Assembly: GCF_000246855.1 (NCBI RefSeq)
Contig: NC_016609.1
Location: forward strand, 5,964,744 to 6,028,743
Origin: Niastella koreensis GR20-10
GTDB lineage: Bacteria; Bacteroidota; Bacteroidia; Chitinophagales; Chitinophagaceae
Reading direction: 5' to 3'
Length of the DNA stretch: 64,000 nt
This document shows positions 1 through 8,156 of this stretch, one piece after another (within the stretch, counting starts at the first letter, position 1; each line of letters starts with the position of its first letter). The translations under genes and the position numbers were made by a program. Under the pieces are notes generated by a model. It ran no database searches. It was not told where the DNA came from and saw only the letters and a list, made by a program, of their open reading frames with translations.

Positions 1-1
1 G

Positions 2-274
2 GTCCTGGAAAAGCTAACCGCGTTATTCGGTATTGAAACGCTGATGCTGGAAGGTGGAGGCCACCTGAACGGCAGCTTCCTTAACGAAGGATTGATTGAT
101 GAGTATCACCAATTATTATTACCACTTGCCGATGGCCGCATAGAAACCACGTCGGTTTTTGAGATTGAAGAAAAGGACAGGCAATTTGATGCCACCCTGC
201 TGCAATTACAGGAAGTAAAGCAGATAGAGCATGACGTTGTTTGGCTGCGGTATAAAGTGTTCGGTCGGGTGTGA
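2..274 (+). CDS. RibD C-terminal / dihydrofolate reductase-like protein, 5'-truncated by window edge
   Basis: This is the C-terminal part of a RibD_C/dihydrofolate-reductase-fold protein; the reading frame is open from base 2 and the start lies outside the window. The visible segment contains the family's glycine-rich LMLEGGGHLNGSFLNEG motif followed by LIDEYHQLLLPLADGR, which correspond to the NADPH-binding strand-loop-helix and the beta strand after it in RibD-type reductases. In Bacteroidota such stand-alone proteins are usually annotated as dihydrofolate reductase family proteins of unknown substrate rather than true RibD. The substrate cannot be assigned from this fragment. Confidence 0.8.
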   Translation, partial: VLEKLTALFGIETLMLEGGGHLNGSFLNEGLIDEYHQLLLPLADGRIETTSVFEIEEKDRQFDATLLQLQEVKQIEHDVVWLRYKVFGRV

Positions 275-388
275 GCGCTGACTTCGACTGAAAAGGTAAG
301 GTCCCTCTGCCAATTGACAGATGGACCTTTTTGTATACAACAGGTTAACCGCAGAAACCTGGCGGCGTAGGATTTCCATAGAAAATTT

Positions 389-436
389 TGTACAAGTAAA
401 TGCTTGTACATATATTTACAAGCAAATGCTTGTACA
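389..436. promoter_or_regulatory. two tandem operator-like dyads upstream of the alpha/beta hydrolase
   Basis: Two 22-bp dyads lie at 389-410 and 415-436. The first is TGTACAAG-N6-CTTGTACA with perfect 8-bp arms; the second matches it at 20 of 22 positions and contains the perfect palindrome ACAAGCA-AA-TGCTTGT. Their centres are 26 bp apart, and the second ends 27 bp before the ATG at 464. Paired dyads of this kind just before a start codon are typical of TetR-like or MarR-like repressor sites. No cognate regulator gene is adjacent, so the regulator is unknown. Confidence 0.6.
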
Positions 437-463
437 AATTAACGAACCTGACAATTTAAAAGC

Positions 464-1330
464 ATGAAAAAGTGTACGTATTTGTTATTATCATTTATGA
501 TTGTATTCGCTTCAGTTAACACAACACAATCTCAATATATGCAAGATACAGCCGCGCTTAAAAAAGGTTATTCCGAAGTGAACGGGATACAAATGTATTA
601 TGAGATCTATGGAAAGGGAAGTCCGCTGGTGCTGATCCATGGCGGTGGTTCCACGATCCAGACTTCATTTGGGAGAATACTTCCCCTGCTTTCAAAAAAC
701 AGAAGCGTAATTGCCGTTGAATTGCAGGCCCATGGACGCACCAGCGACAGAAATGCACCCTTATCATTTGCACAGGATGCCAATGACGTGGTAACACTTT
801 TAAAAAACCTGAATATTCCCAAAGCCGATTTTTTAGGTTTCAGCAACGGGGCACAAACTGCGATGCAGATTGCCATCAGCTATCCGGCAGTGGTGAATAA
901 ACTGATCTTCGCATCGGGCTTTTATAATAGATCGGGAGTTCCTGATGGGTTCTGGAAAGGCATAAACAATGCACAATTCAGCGATATGCCACAGGCTTTA
1001 AAGGATGGATTCCTGAAAATAAACAATGACTCTGCGAAATTGCTGAACATGTTTCACCGGGATGTAGTTCGCATGCAGACCTTTAAAGACTGGAGTGACA
1101 ATGACCTTACATCAATTACTGCACCTGCTTTAATAATTATCGGGGACAGAGATGTACCAACACCTGAACATGCAGTAGCCATGCATCATTTAATTCCTCA
1201 TTCACAACTGGCAATTATTCCGGGCGTTCATGGACAATTTCTTGGAGAAATAACTACGTTGGATAATGGTAAATGGAAAGAGCAATATGTAGCTGATCTG
1301 TTTGAACAGTTTTTGACGGCTGCTTATTAG
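464..1330 (+). CDS. secreted alpha/beta-fold hydrolase
   Basis: Serine hydrolase of the alpha/beta fold, 288 residues. An N-terminal hydrophobic signal peptide (about residues 5-23, MKKCTYLLLSF...) implies export to the periplasm. The HGGG oxyanion segment is at residues 59-62, the nucleophile elbow GFSNG puts the serine at 127, the acid is probably Asp230 in IIGDRDVP, and the histidine is His256 in PGVHGQF, so the triad is complete. The substrate is not evident; the fold covers esterases, lactonases and epoxide hydrolases. Two strong dyads sit directly upstream, so expression is probably repressor-controlled. It converges with the gene on the other strand 24 bp downstream. Confidence 0.85.
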   Translation: MKKCTYLLLSFMIVFASVNTTQSQYMQDTAALKKGYSEVNGIQMYYEIYGKGSPLVLIHGGGSTIQTSFGRILPLLSKNRSVIAVELQAHGRTSDRNAPLSFAQDANDVVTLLKNLNIPKADFLGFSNGAQTAMQIAISYPAVVNKLIFASGFYNRSGVPDGFWKGINNAQFSDMPQALKDGFLKINNDSAKLLNMFHRDVVRMQTFKDWSDNDLTSITAPALIIIGDRDVPTPEHAVAMHHLIPHSQLAIIPGVHGQFLGEITTLDNGKWKEQYVADLFEQFLTAAY

Positions 1331-1354
1331 ACCGGTATTGCTAAAGTTGTTTTG

Positions 1355-2059
1355 TTACGTTTGGGGTGCGGCTTTTTTATAACCGGAATTCCCGATAACG
1401 ATCTTTACCTTCTTCTTATCTGCCTGCAGGGAAGTTGTTTCGGGATATTGCGTTTTATCAGGAAGCGTATTATACTTTATATTGAAGATCACCTTATCTT
1501 CAGGATCGTCGATGTAGGTATTGACATCAATCGCCAGGATAATTTTTCTTACCTTATCAATTGTTACACTCAGTCCATCACCTTTCTGATTATAATCGAG
1601 AAAATCAAGTTTGATCTTTTTGTTTGGTTCCAACACATGCAGACTTGTTTTACCACCGGCGTATAGCTGTTGGATCTTTTCCGGATCAGGTGGCAGGTAG
1701 GTTTGAATTTTCTCCACAGATTTCTGGATGTAGTCCGCCATATCATCCTTTTTGTTTGCGGCTATTTTGCCTTTTAATCCGCCTTTCTTTTTCTGCGGCG
1801 TTGATCCTCCCGTTTCCACTTTAACCAGTTTTCCATCTACGCCATAATAACACTGGCTTTGTTTTTTGGACTTCTCCTCCCCTTTTACAAAAGTGGTGGT
1901 GGTTTCTATCCATTCATATTTCTTTATTTTTTCCTTACTCTCTACCAGGTTGTTTTTAATGATGGCAACAGTTTCTTTTACTTCAGCCTGCGCCTGAGCG
2001 AATACTTTAACTGTTCCGGCAAACGAGATCATGGCTAACGCTAAAAATATCTTTTTCAT
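1355..2059 (-). CDS. secreted protein of unknown function
   Basis: A 234-residue protein that I do not recognise. It begins with a clear signal peptide (MKKIFLALAMISFAGTVKVFAQ, cleavage likely after the Ala-Gln region near residue 22), so it is probably periplasmic or outer-membrane associated. The mature part starts with a lysine-rich helical stretch, has a Gly/Lys-rich low-complexity segment around residues 85-105, and then beta-rich sequence with alternating charged and hydrophobic residues. The overall pattern resembles LolA/LppX-like beta-sheet periplasmic proteins, but this is only an impression. No neighbouring gene shares its orientation closely enough to indicate a partner. Confidence 0.7.
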   Translation of the reverse strand: MKKIFLALAMISFAGTVKVFAQAQAEVKETVAIIKNNLVESKEKIKKYEWIETTTTFVKGEEKSKKQSQCYYGVDGKLVKVETGGSTPQKKKGGLKGKIAANKKDDMADYIQKSVEKIQTYLPPDPEKIQQLYAGGKTSLHVLEPNKKIKLDFLDYNQKGDGLSVTIDKVRKIILAIDVNTYIDDPEDKVIFNIKYNTLPDKTQYPETTSLQADKKKVKIVIGNSGYKKAAPQT

Positions 2060-2176
2060 ATTGATATTCTTTAGCTGTAAGTTTTGTCATTTTCCTTCGA
2101 CAGCCAAATTAATAGGCTATAGGATGGCCATGATTTATAAATCCTGACAAATCAGCGAGTTGTTTTTGGGCAGAAC

Positions 2177-2410
2177 TTAGTCAAGGGGAAGGTTGTTTTT
2201 TGTACAAAACTCTTCTACACCAATGGTGTAATTCAGTTTGCGATGATGAGTGGTGGATTTTGTGCGGTTGGCAGTAGCTATCTGAGCGATAGCATTCAGG
2301 ATGTCGGCCGGTGGATTGGCTCCGTAGGTAGTTTTTACCTGGTTCAGGAGGGTACGCATTTCCAACATGGCCCAGCGTTGCTCTTCTATGCTGTTATAAA
2401 TAGGGTTCAT
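2177..2410 (-). CDS. small conserved-looking hypothetical protein
   Basis: A 77-residue ORF starting at the ATG at 2410; a longer reading from 2476 is possible but adds an unlikely N-terminus. The sequence is mainly helical (MNPIYNSIEEQRWAMLEMR...) with a charged centre and a C-terminal segment LNYTIGVEEFCTKNNLPLD. There is no signal peptide or membrane segment. I do not recognise the family. It stands alone between a - strand secreted protein and a divergently oriented phospholipase-like gene. Confidence 0.5.
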   Translation of the reverse strand: MNPIYNSIEEQRWAMLEMRTLLNQVKTTYGANPPADILNAIAQIATANRTKSTTHHRKLNYTIGVEEFCTKNNLPLD

Positions 2411-2551
2411 AGCGGGTAGCAAATTTAATCCGCTCAATTTAACTCCTTTATGATAGAACAGGGTCAATAATGTCACGGTTTTTAACCCGTATTTTAACGG
2501 GTATCAGGGAAGAAATACCCCGGAATAGTTATTGCATCTTATGTCTAAATA

Positions 2552-3799
2552 ATGGTTTTGCCCGGCTATTTTATTAAACGGCTTGCTTTAAGTGCCCTGC
2601 TTCTTATACATGCATCCTCAGTTTGCAAGGCCTACTCGGTTTTAACGCATCAGGCCCTGATTGATGTTAACTGGGACAAGGTGCTGCTTCCATTGTTGAA
2701 AGCGAAATTTCCGGGATGTTCAAACGAGGCGTTGAAAGAAGCCCATGCCTATGCCTATGGCGGCGCCGTTGTGCCCGACATTGGTTATTTACCCTTTGGC
2801 AGTAAATTATTTACCAATTTAATTCATTACGTACGCAGTGGTGACTTTGTAAAAACAGTATTGCAGGATGCCCATAACCTGAACGAGTATGCTTTTGCAC
2901 TCGGCATTTTATGCCATTATTATGCAGACATATATGGCCATCCTATCGGGATAAATGTGAGTGTGCCTGAAATATACCCAAAGCTGAAACAAAAATTTGG
3001 TGATACGGTAACTTACGATGAACACCACGTTTCGCATTTACGCACCGAATTTTCATTTGATATTTTGCAAACCGCGCGTGGTAATTATGCATCTACGGCT
3101 TACCATGATTTTATAGGGTTCAAAGTGGCAGACACCTTACTGCAACAAGCCTTTTCGGAAACGTATGGGTTGGATGCCAATGAACTGTTTGGCAACTTTC
3201 CAAAAGCAGTGGGGCGGTTCAGGTTTGCCATCATGAATCTTTTTCCTTTTTTTACCAAGGCCGCCTGGGCTGCCAAAAAGAATGAAATACAAAAAATGGA
3301 TACAACGGCCACCAGCCGGAATTTCATTTACCGCATGCATAGAAAAAACAACCGGTATAAATTTGGAAAAGATGAAAGACCTGGCTTTTTTGCCCGGGTA
3401 TTTGCAGTAGTTGTTTATATTATACCCAAAGTGGGTGCATTAAAAGCGTTGAAATTTAAGAACCCCGGGCCGGTTGCAGAAAAGAATTTTATTGCCAGCT
3501 TTGATACGGTTACTATTCATTACGCCGCCCATGTTACTACCTTATACAAACACGCCGTCCGGTTGCACAATATAGATTTCGACACAGGCATACGAACAAG
3601 CGAAGGAGAATATTCGTTGGCAGATAAAACCTACTGTGAACTTTTGCTGCAATTAAAAGCGAAGCATTTTGAAACGGTAAATCCCGCCCTTAGAAATAAC
3701 ATTATTTCGTTTTATGCAGTTCCTCAAAAGACCGATCTGTCGAAAAAGAGATCGAAGGCGATGGCAGCTTTGGCGCAATTGAAAAGGGAGAATATTTAA
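2552..3799 (+). CDS. zinc-dependent phospholipase C-like protein, secreted
   Basis: A 415-residue protein of the bacterial zinc-dependent phospholipase C/S1-P1 nuclease superfamily. An N-terminal hydrophobic signal sequence (about residues 8-27) is followed by YSVLTHQALID, where His33 is the typical first metal ligand next to the mature N-terminus. Further candidate ligands are His65, Asp76 (VVPDIGY), His92, and the cluster HYYADIYGHP with His122, Asp126 and His130. The family hydrolyses phospholipid head groups or other phosphodiesters; the substrate here is not known. The C-terminal half (residues about 230-415) is basic and not recognised. It is monocistronic, about 110 bp before the next gene. 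Confidence 0.8.
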   Translation: MVLPGYFIKRLALSALLLIHASSVCKAYSVLTHQALIDVNWDKVLLPLLKAKFPGCSNEALKEAHAYAYGGAVVPDIGYLPFGSKLFTNLIHYVRSGDFVKTVLQDAHNLNEYAFALGILCHYYADIYGHPIGINVSVPEIYPKLKQKFGDTVTYDEHHVSHLRTEFSFDILQTARGNYASTAYHDFIGFKVADTLLQQAFSETYGLDANELFGNFPKAVGRFRFAIMNLFPFFTKAAWAAKKNEIQKMDTTATSRNFIYRMHRKNNRYKFGKDERPGFFARVFAVVVYIIPKVGALKALKFKNPGPVAEKNFIASFDTVTIHYAAHVTTLYKHAVRLHNIDFDTGIRTSEGEYSLADKTYCELLLQLKAKHFETVNPALRNNIISFYAVPQKTDLSKKRSKAMAALAQLKRENI

Positions 3800-3907
3800 C
3801 GGCATACGGATGAAAGCGAATCATAATACGTTTACTATACGGGGGTAGATGGCCGATATGGCATTGTAGAAATATTAGCCTAATTTCATTAAGGCAAATA
3901 CTAACGA

Positions 3908-5041
3908 ATGCTACCATCCACTCAAACCAATACCCTCGTTATTGGGGCCGGTATTTCCGGGCTGGCAACTGCCGCCTGTTTGCAGCAGCAGGGCATTGAA
4001 TATGTTATTATTGAGAAGCATAACCAGGTAGCCAGCGCCTGGCATAATCACTACCACCGGTTGCACCTGCACACCAATAAACGGGTATCACAGTTACCGT
4101 ATAAGAAATTCGGTAACAACATTCCGCGCTATCCGAGCCGGCAACAGGTAATTGATTATTTAAACGACTATCAGCAGGCATTCCAGATTCAGCCGGTTTT
4201 TAATACCATTGCTACGGCTGTTAAAAAAGGGGACGGCTATTGGATCACGCAAACTACCAATGGAATATTTCAGTCCAGGTTTTTAGTAATGGCTACTGGC
4301 CCATTCGGTACGCCTAAACGGGTTGTATTAAAGGGGATGGAAACTTTTCCCGGAAAAATAATGCATAGCTCAGCCTACAAAACGGGTAAGGATTTTGCCG
4401 GGCAGAAAGTGCTGGTAATCGGTTTTGGTAACTCTGCCTGTGAAATTGCGATCGACCTGTTTGAACAGGGCGCTACACCTGTAATGGCTGTTCGTTCAGC
4501 CGTAAATGTAGTTCCCCGCGATGTGCTGGGAATACCAGTACTGGAGTTGAGTTTGCTACTGAATTTTCTACCGCCCCGCATAGCCGATCTATTGAGTGCG
4601 CCCTTGATAAATGCCCTCATTGGCGATATTGTACCACTAGGTCTAAAAAGAAAACCTTATGGCCCCCTGGAGCAGGTTCGGCGGGAAGGAAAGTCGCCTA
4701 TATTAGACATAGGCACCATCAGGCATATCCGTAAAGGGAACATCAAAATTGTTGGCGATATTGATTTTATAGAAGGCAAACAGGTTCAGTTTAAAGAAGG
4801 GGCAACACAATCCTTTGATGCCATTGTTGCCTGTATTGGCTACAGCCAGGATGAATTAAAAATTATTGAAACAGACAACAATCGTCTCAATGACCTGCGA
4901 TTAAGCGCGAATCGCCAACAGTATTTCGGTAAAGATGGTTTATACTTCTGTGGATACTATATCAGCCCCACTGGCCAGATCCGTGAAATTGCTGCTGACG
5001 CCAGAAAGATTGCAAAGGATATTGTTTTTCGATGCAAATAA
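3908..5041 (+). CDS. flavin-containing monooxygenase-like FAD/NAD(P)-binding oxidoreductase
   Basis: A 377-residue two-dinucleotide-domain flavoprotein. The FAD Rossmann motif GAGISG is at residues 13-18, followed by the acidic end of strand 2 (IIEK). The FMO-type linker FPGKIMHSSAY precedes the second Rossmann motif VLVIGFGNSA, which binds NADPH. A late ATG-type strand (VACIGY) and the C-terminal GLYFCGYYISPTGQIREI complete the fold. The architecture matches YUCCA-like and Baeyer-Villiger-like FMOs that hydroxylate N, S or C atoms; the substrate is unknown. It lies about 210 bp before the defence operon but has different apparent function and is probably not part of it. Confidence 0.85.
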   Translation: MLPSTQTNTLVIGAGISGLATAACLQQQGIEYVIIEKHNQVASAWHNHYHRLHLHTNKRVSQLPYKKFGNNIPRYPSRQQVIDYLNDYQQAFQIQPVFNTIATAVKKGDGYWITQTTNGIFQSRFLVMATGPFGTPKRVVLKGMETFPGKIMHSSAYKTGKDFAGQKVLVIGFGNSACEIAIDLFEQGATPVMAVRSAVNVVPRDVLGIPVLELSLLLNFLPPRIADLLSAPLINALIGDIVPLGLKRKPYGPLEQVRREGKSPILDIGTIRHIRKGNIKIVGDIDFIEGKQVQFKEGATQSFDAIVACIGYSQDELKIIETDNNRLNDLRLSANRQQYFGKDGLYFCGYYISPTGQIREIAADARKIAKDIVFRCK

Positions 5042-5253
5042 TTGCCGAAAAATTATGTTTAAAAATTTTGTTATTAGCGAATAATTAAATATGACAGACG
5101 ATCTCCGCAAGAGGATGCATGCTGCATGACACTTCTTCCTTTAATCATAACGCATTGAAAATCAAATTTGAAATTTTTAAAAGCCCAATTGGGGATTTAA
5201 TATAATCAGCTAATTAGTACATTTACCTGATACTTATAAATCACTCATTGAGA

Positions 5254-8139
5254 ATGAATTTTACTTCCGGGCAACGAATTACTAACCGCGATGAAGATTT
5301 TATAATAAATGAAGCCATTGATAACAACGGAAGCTGGATATTGAAGGTAGAAGGCATTTCTGAATTGGTAAAAGGCAAGCGCTTTGTTTTTGATACACAT
5401 ATTGATAAAGAAATCCGGGTATTGAATCCTATCGATACGGAACTGATAGCGGACACCGATTACGGATATCGCAAAACAAAACTCTTTATCGAAAACCAAA
5501 TGCGTAGCGCCCCGGTATACAGCAAGCAGATCACAGTGGCACACAAGGCTGCCTTCAACCTGGCTGCATATCAACTGGAACCTACCCTTAAGGCTTTCGA
5601 TCTGCCACGTCCCCGAATCCTGATTGCCGACGGTGTAGGTTTGGGGAAGACCATTGAGGTGGGCATTTTTCTTTCTGAAATGATAAGGCGTGGCAAGGGC
5701 AAGCGTATTATGGTATTGGCATTGAAATCCATTTTAGGCCAGTTTCAGCAGGAGATCTGGAATCGTTTTGCCATACCGCTGGTCCGGTTGGATTCGGACG
5801 GTATTTCGAAAATTAAATCGGAACTGCCGGCCAACAAAAACCCTTTTGAGTATTATGATAAAACCATCGTATCGATCGATACGTTGAAGAACAACGCCAA
5901 GTTTCAGCACTATATCGAAAAAACCCAATGGGATATTGTTGTTATCGACGAGTGCCATACGGTGGCCAATACGGGCTCCCTGAGAGGTGGCCTGGCACAA
6001 TTGCTCAGCACCAAATGTGATTCGTTGATACTCACCTCTGCCACTCCCCACAACGGTAAAAAGCAAAGCTTTGCCAACCTGGTGAATATGATTGAGCCGC
6101 TGGCCATTAAAGACGATACGAATTATTCCAAAGAAGATATTCTGCCTTATTATGTTCGCCGTTTTAAGTTTAATATAGATGATGAGTCGGTGCGGTCCAA
6201 TTTCCCAGAGCGGAAAGTGGTGCCCATTCATGCCAATTTAACAGATGCAGAAAATGCCTTTCTTGCACTGCAGCAAAAAATAAAATTTGATGCCATCAAC
6301 TCACTAAATGCTGCCGATATCCAGAACGATCTTTTTGGCCGCAAGTCCCCCCGCAAACAAAAACGTGACCTTTTGTTTGCTATTGGATTGTTCAAATCGT
6401 ACATGTCCTCACCGGAAGCTGCGTTAAGTTCAGTTGAAAACCGCATCAAAAAGCTGGATGCGATGACAGACCAGAAAGAGCTGGTGGAAAACAACCTGGA
6501 GCTATTGAATCAGTTGCGGAAGCAATTGCAACACATCATCGATGCCAAACAGGATGCAAAATACCAGACATTTAAAAACGAGCTGATCCGGCTGAAATGG
6601 AATGGCCGTAAAAATGATTTCCGCATCGTAGTTTTTGCTGAACGCATTGAAACACTGAAAGCATTAAAACAAAAGCTGCAACAGGATTTTGAGCTGGAGG
6701 ATAAAGTGATCGCTGATTTCCACGGCTCGCTTACAGATATGGAGCAGCAGCGCATTATTGAAGATTTTGGAAAAGCCGATTCGGATTACCGCATCCTGCT
6801 TACGTCCGATGCCGGCTCGCAGGGAGTGAACCTGCATTACTTCTGTAACTATATGTTCAACTATGATATCCCCTGGTCGCTTATAACCCTGGAGCAACGC
6901 AATGGCCGGATAGATCGCTATGGTCAAAGCAAAACACCTTATATCCATTACATGATTGCCAAATCGGAACTGAAAGGTTTAAAAGACGATTTGCATATCA
7001 TCAGCAAGCTAAAGGATAAGGAAGAAGCCGTGTACAATTCTTTAGGTGATGCGGCATCGGTGTATAAATTGTATAATGTTACTGCCGAAGAAGATCTGGT
7101 AACTATGGCCATTGCCGGCAATAATGAAAGATTGATTGATCAACCGGTCGAAGCTGTTGCTGAAGATGCCGGCTTCGATCTTGGGGCGGATTTTTGGGAT
7201 GATGCCACACCGGCGTTACCCGTTGCAGATCCTATCCTGGAGCAGGCCAGCCTTTTTGCGAACGACCGGACTTATTACGAGGCGTTGATTTTGCAACTCA
7301 AATCTGATGGCTACCTGAACCTGGACGATGCGCAGTTTGAAGGCGATTTGCTGGAAGTAAAACATACGAAAGAACTGGATCGCATTCTCTACGACCTGCC
7401 GCATGAAGCGAAGCCCCAAAAAATAGGCGATGTGTATCAGCTCTCCCTGTACAAAGAGGAAGTACAACAGGCCATTGCCGACGCCCGTAAGAAGAAAGGT
7501 GAATGGGCTAAATTTCATATTCTATATGAGTTGCATCCCGTTGTACGCTTTTTAATGACGCAGCTCGAAGCCAGCGTGGATAAGAATGTAGGCCTGGTGG
7601 CGAAGCTTTCACAGTTACCGGAGGGCGTCGCTTACTTCGTGATTCATGGTATGGTATCCAATAACCTGGGACAATCTGTTTTGTCAGACTTTTTTGTTGT
7701 TCCTATGCACATCGACGGTGGTTTGCAGGGCAAGCCCCTTCCCTTTGAAGATTTTCTTAAAGCACAGCAGTTAGATAAAGAATTGTTTACCGAAAGCATT
7801 ACTGACAATGATTTGGCAAAGCTGCAATCGCTCCTGCCTGAAGTGATTGATTTTGCCCGGCAATTGCATATGGGCCAGCAGCAGCAAATGCTGCAATGGG
7901 ACATGGAGAAAAAACTGGCCGTGTACGAGGAAAAATTAAGAAACTGGAAGGCCGGCAAAGAACAGCAGATGCAACAGGAATTTGGCGACAAGCCAGATTT
8001 TGGCTTTTTAAAGCGCCGCCGGGAAAACAAAGAATTTGAGTTCAAAACCATCCTGCATAATTCCAGCCGGTATTTCAAAGATCTTACCAGCCTGAATGGT
8101 GATGCTTATTTAAAGATACTGGCAGTTTTTTATCATTAA
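5254..8139 (+). CDS. SNF2-family helicase, DrmD-like (first gene of DISARM-like operon)
   Basis: A 961-residue superfamily 2 ATPase of the SNF2/HepA type. I chose the ATG at 5254; an upstream TTG at 5248 is also in frame. Walker A is DGVGLGKT (residues 126-133), Walker B is DECH (232-235), motif III is LTSATPHNG, and the C-terminal RecA lobe carries LLTSDAGSQGVNLH and the arginine-finger motif QRNGRIDRYGQ (548-558). The N-terminal region before the ATPase and the C-terminal about 350 residues are less conserved; the end is rich in coiled-coil-like charged helix. Together with the adenine methylase 17 bp downstream it matches the drmD-drmMI start of class 1 DISARM. It probably translocates on DNA as part of invader recognition. 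Function in this context is inferred. Confidence 0.85.
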   Translation: MNFTSGQRITNRDEDFIINEAIDNNGSWILKVEGISELVKGKRFVFDTHIDKEIRVLNPIDTELIADTDYGYRKTKLFIENQMRSAPVYSKQITVAHKAAFNLAAYQLEPTLKAFDLPRPRILIADGVGLGKTIEVGIFLSEMIRRGKGKRIMVLALKSILGQFQQEIWNRFAIPLVRLDSDGISKIKSELPANKNPFEYYDKTIVSIDTLKNNAKFQHYIEKTQWDIVVIDECHTVANTGSLRGGLAQLLSTKCDSLILTSATPHNGKKQSFANLVNMIEPLAIKDDTNYSKEDILPYYVRRFKFNIDDESVRSNFPERKVVPIHANLTDAENAFLALQQKIKFDAINSLNAADIQNDLFGRKSPRKQKRDLLFAIGLFKSYMSSPEAALSSVENRIKKLDAMTDQKELVENNLELLNQLRKQLQHIIDAKQDAKYQTFKNELIRLKWNGRKNDFRIVVFAERIETLKALKQKLQQDFELEDKVIADFHGSLTDMEQQRIIEDFGKADSDYRILLTSDAGSQGVNLHYFCNYMFNYDIPWSLITLEQRNGRIDRYGQSKTPYIHYMIAKSELKGLKDDLHIISKLKDKEEAVYNSLGDAASVYKLYNVTAEEDLVTMAIAGNNERLIDQPVEAVAEDAGFDLGADFWDDATPALPVADPILEQASLFANDRTYYEALILQLKSDGYLNLDDAQFEGDLLEVKHTKELDRILYDLPHEAKPQKIGDVYQLSLYKEEVQQAIADARKKKGEWAKFHILYELHPVVRFLMTQLEASVDKNVGLVAKLSQLPEGVAYFVIHGMVSNNLGQSVLSDFFVVPMHIDGGLQGKPLPFEDFLKAQQLDKELFTESITDNDLAKLQSLLPEVIDFARQLHMGQQQQMLQWDMEKKLAVYEEKLRNWKAGKEQQMQQEFGDKPDFGFLKRRRENKEFEFKTILHNSSRYFKDLTSLNGDAYLKILAVFYH

Positions 8140-8156
8140 TAGCGTGCAATTTCACT

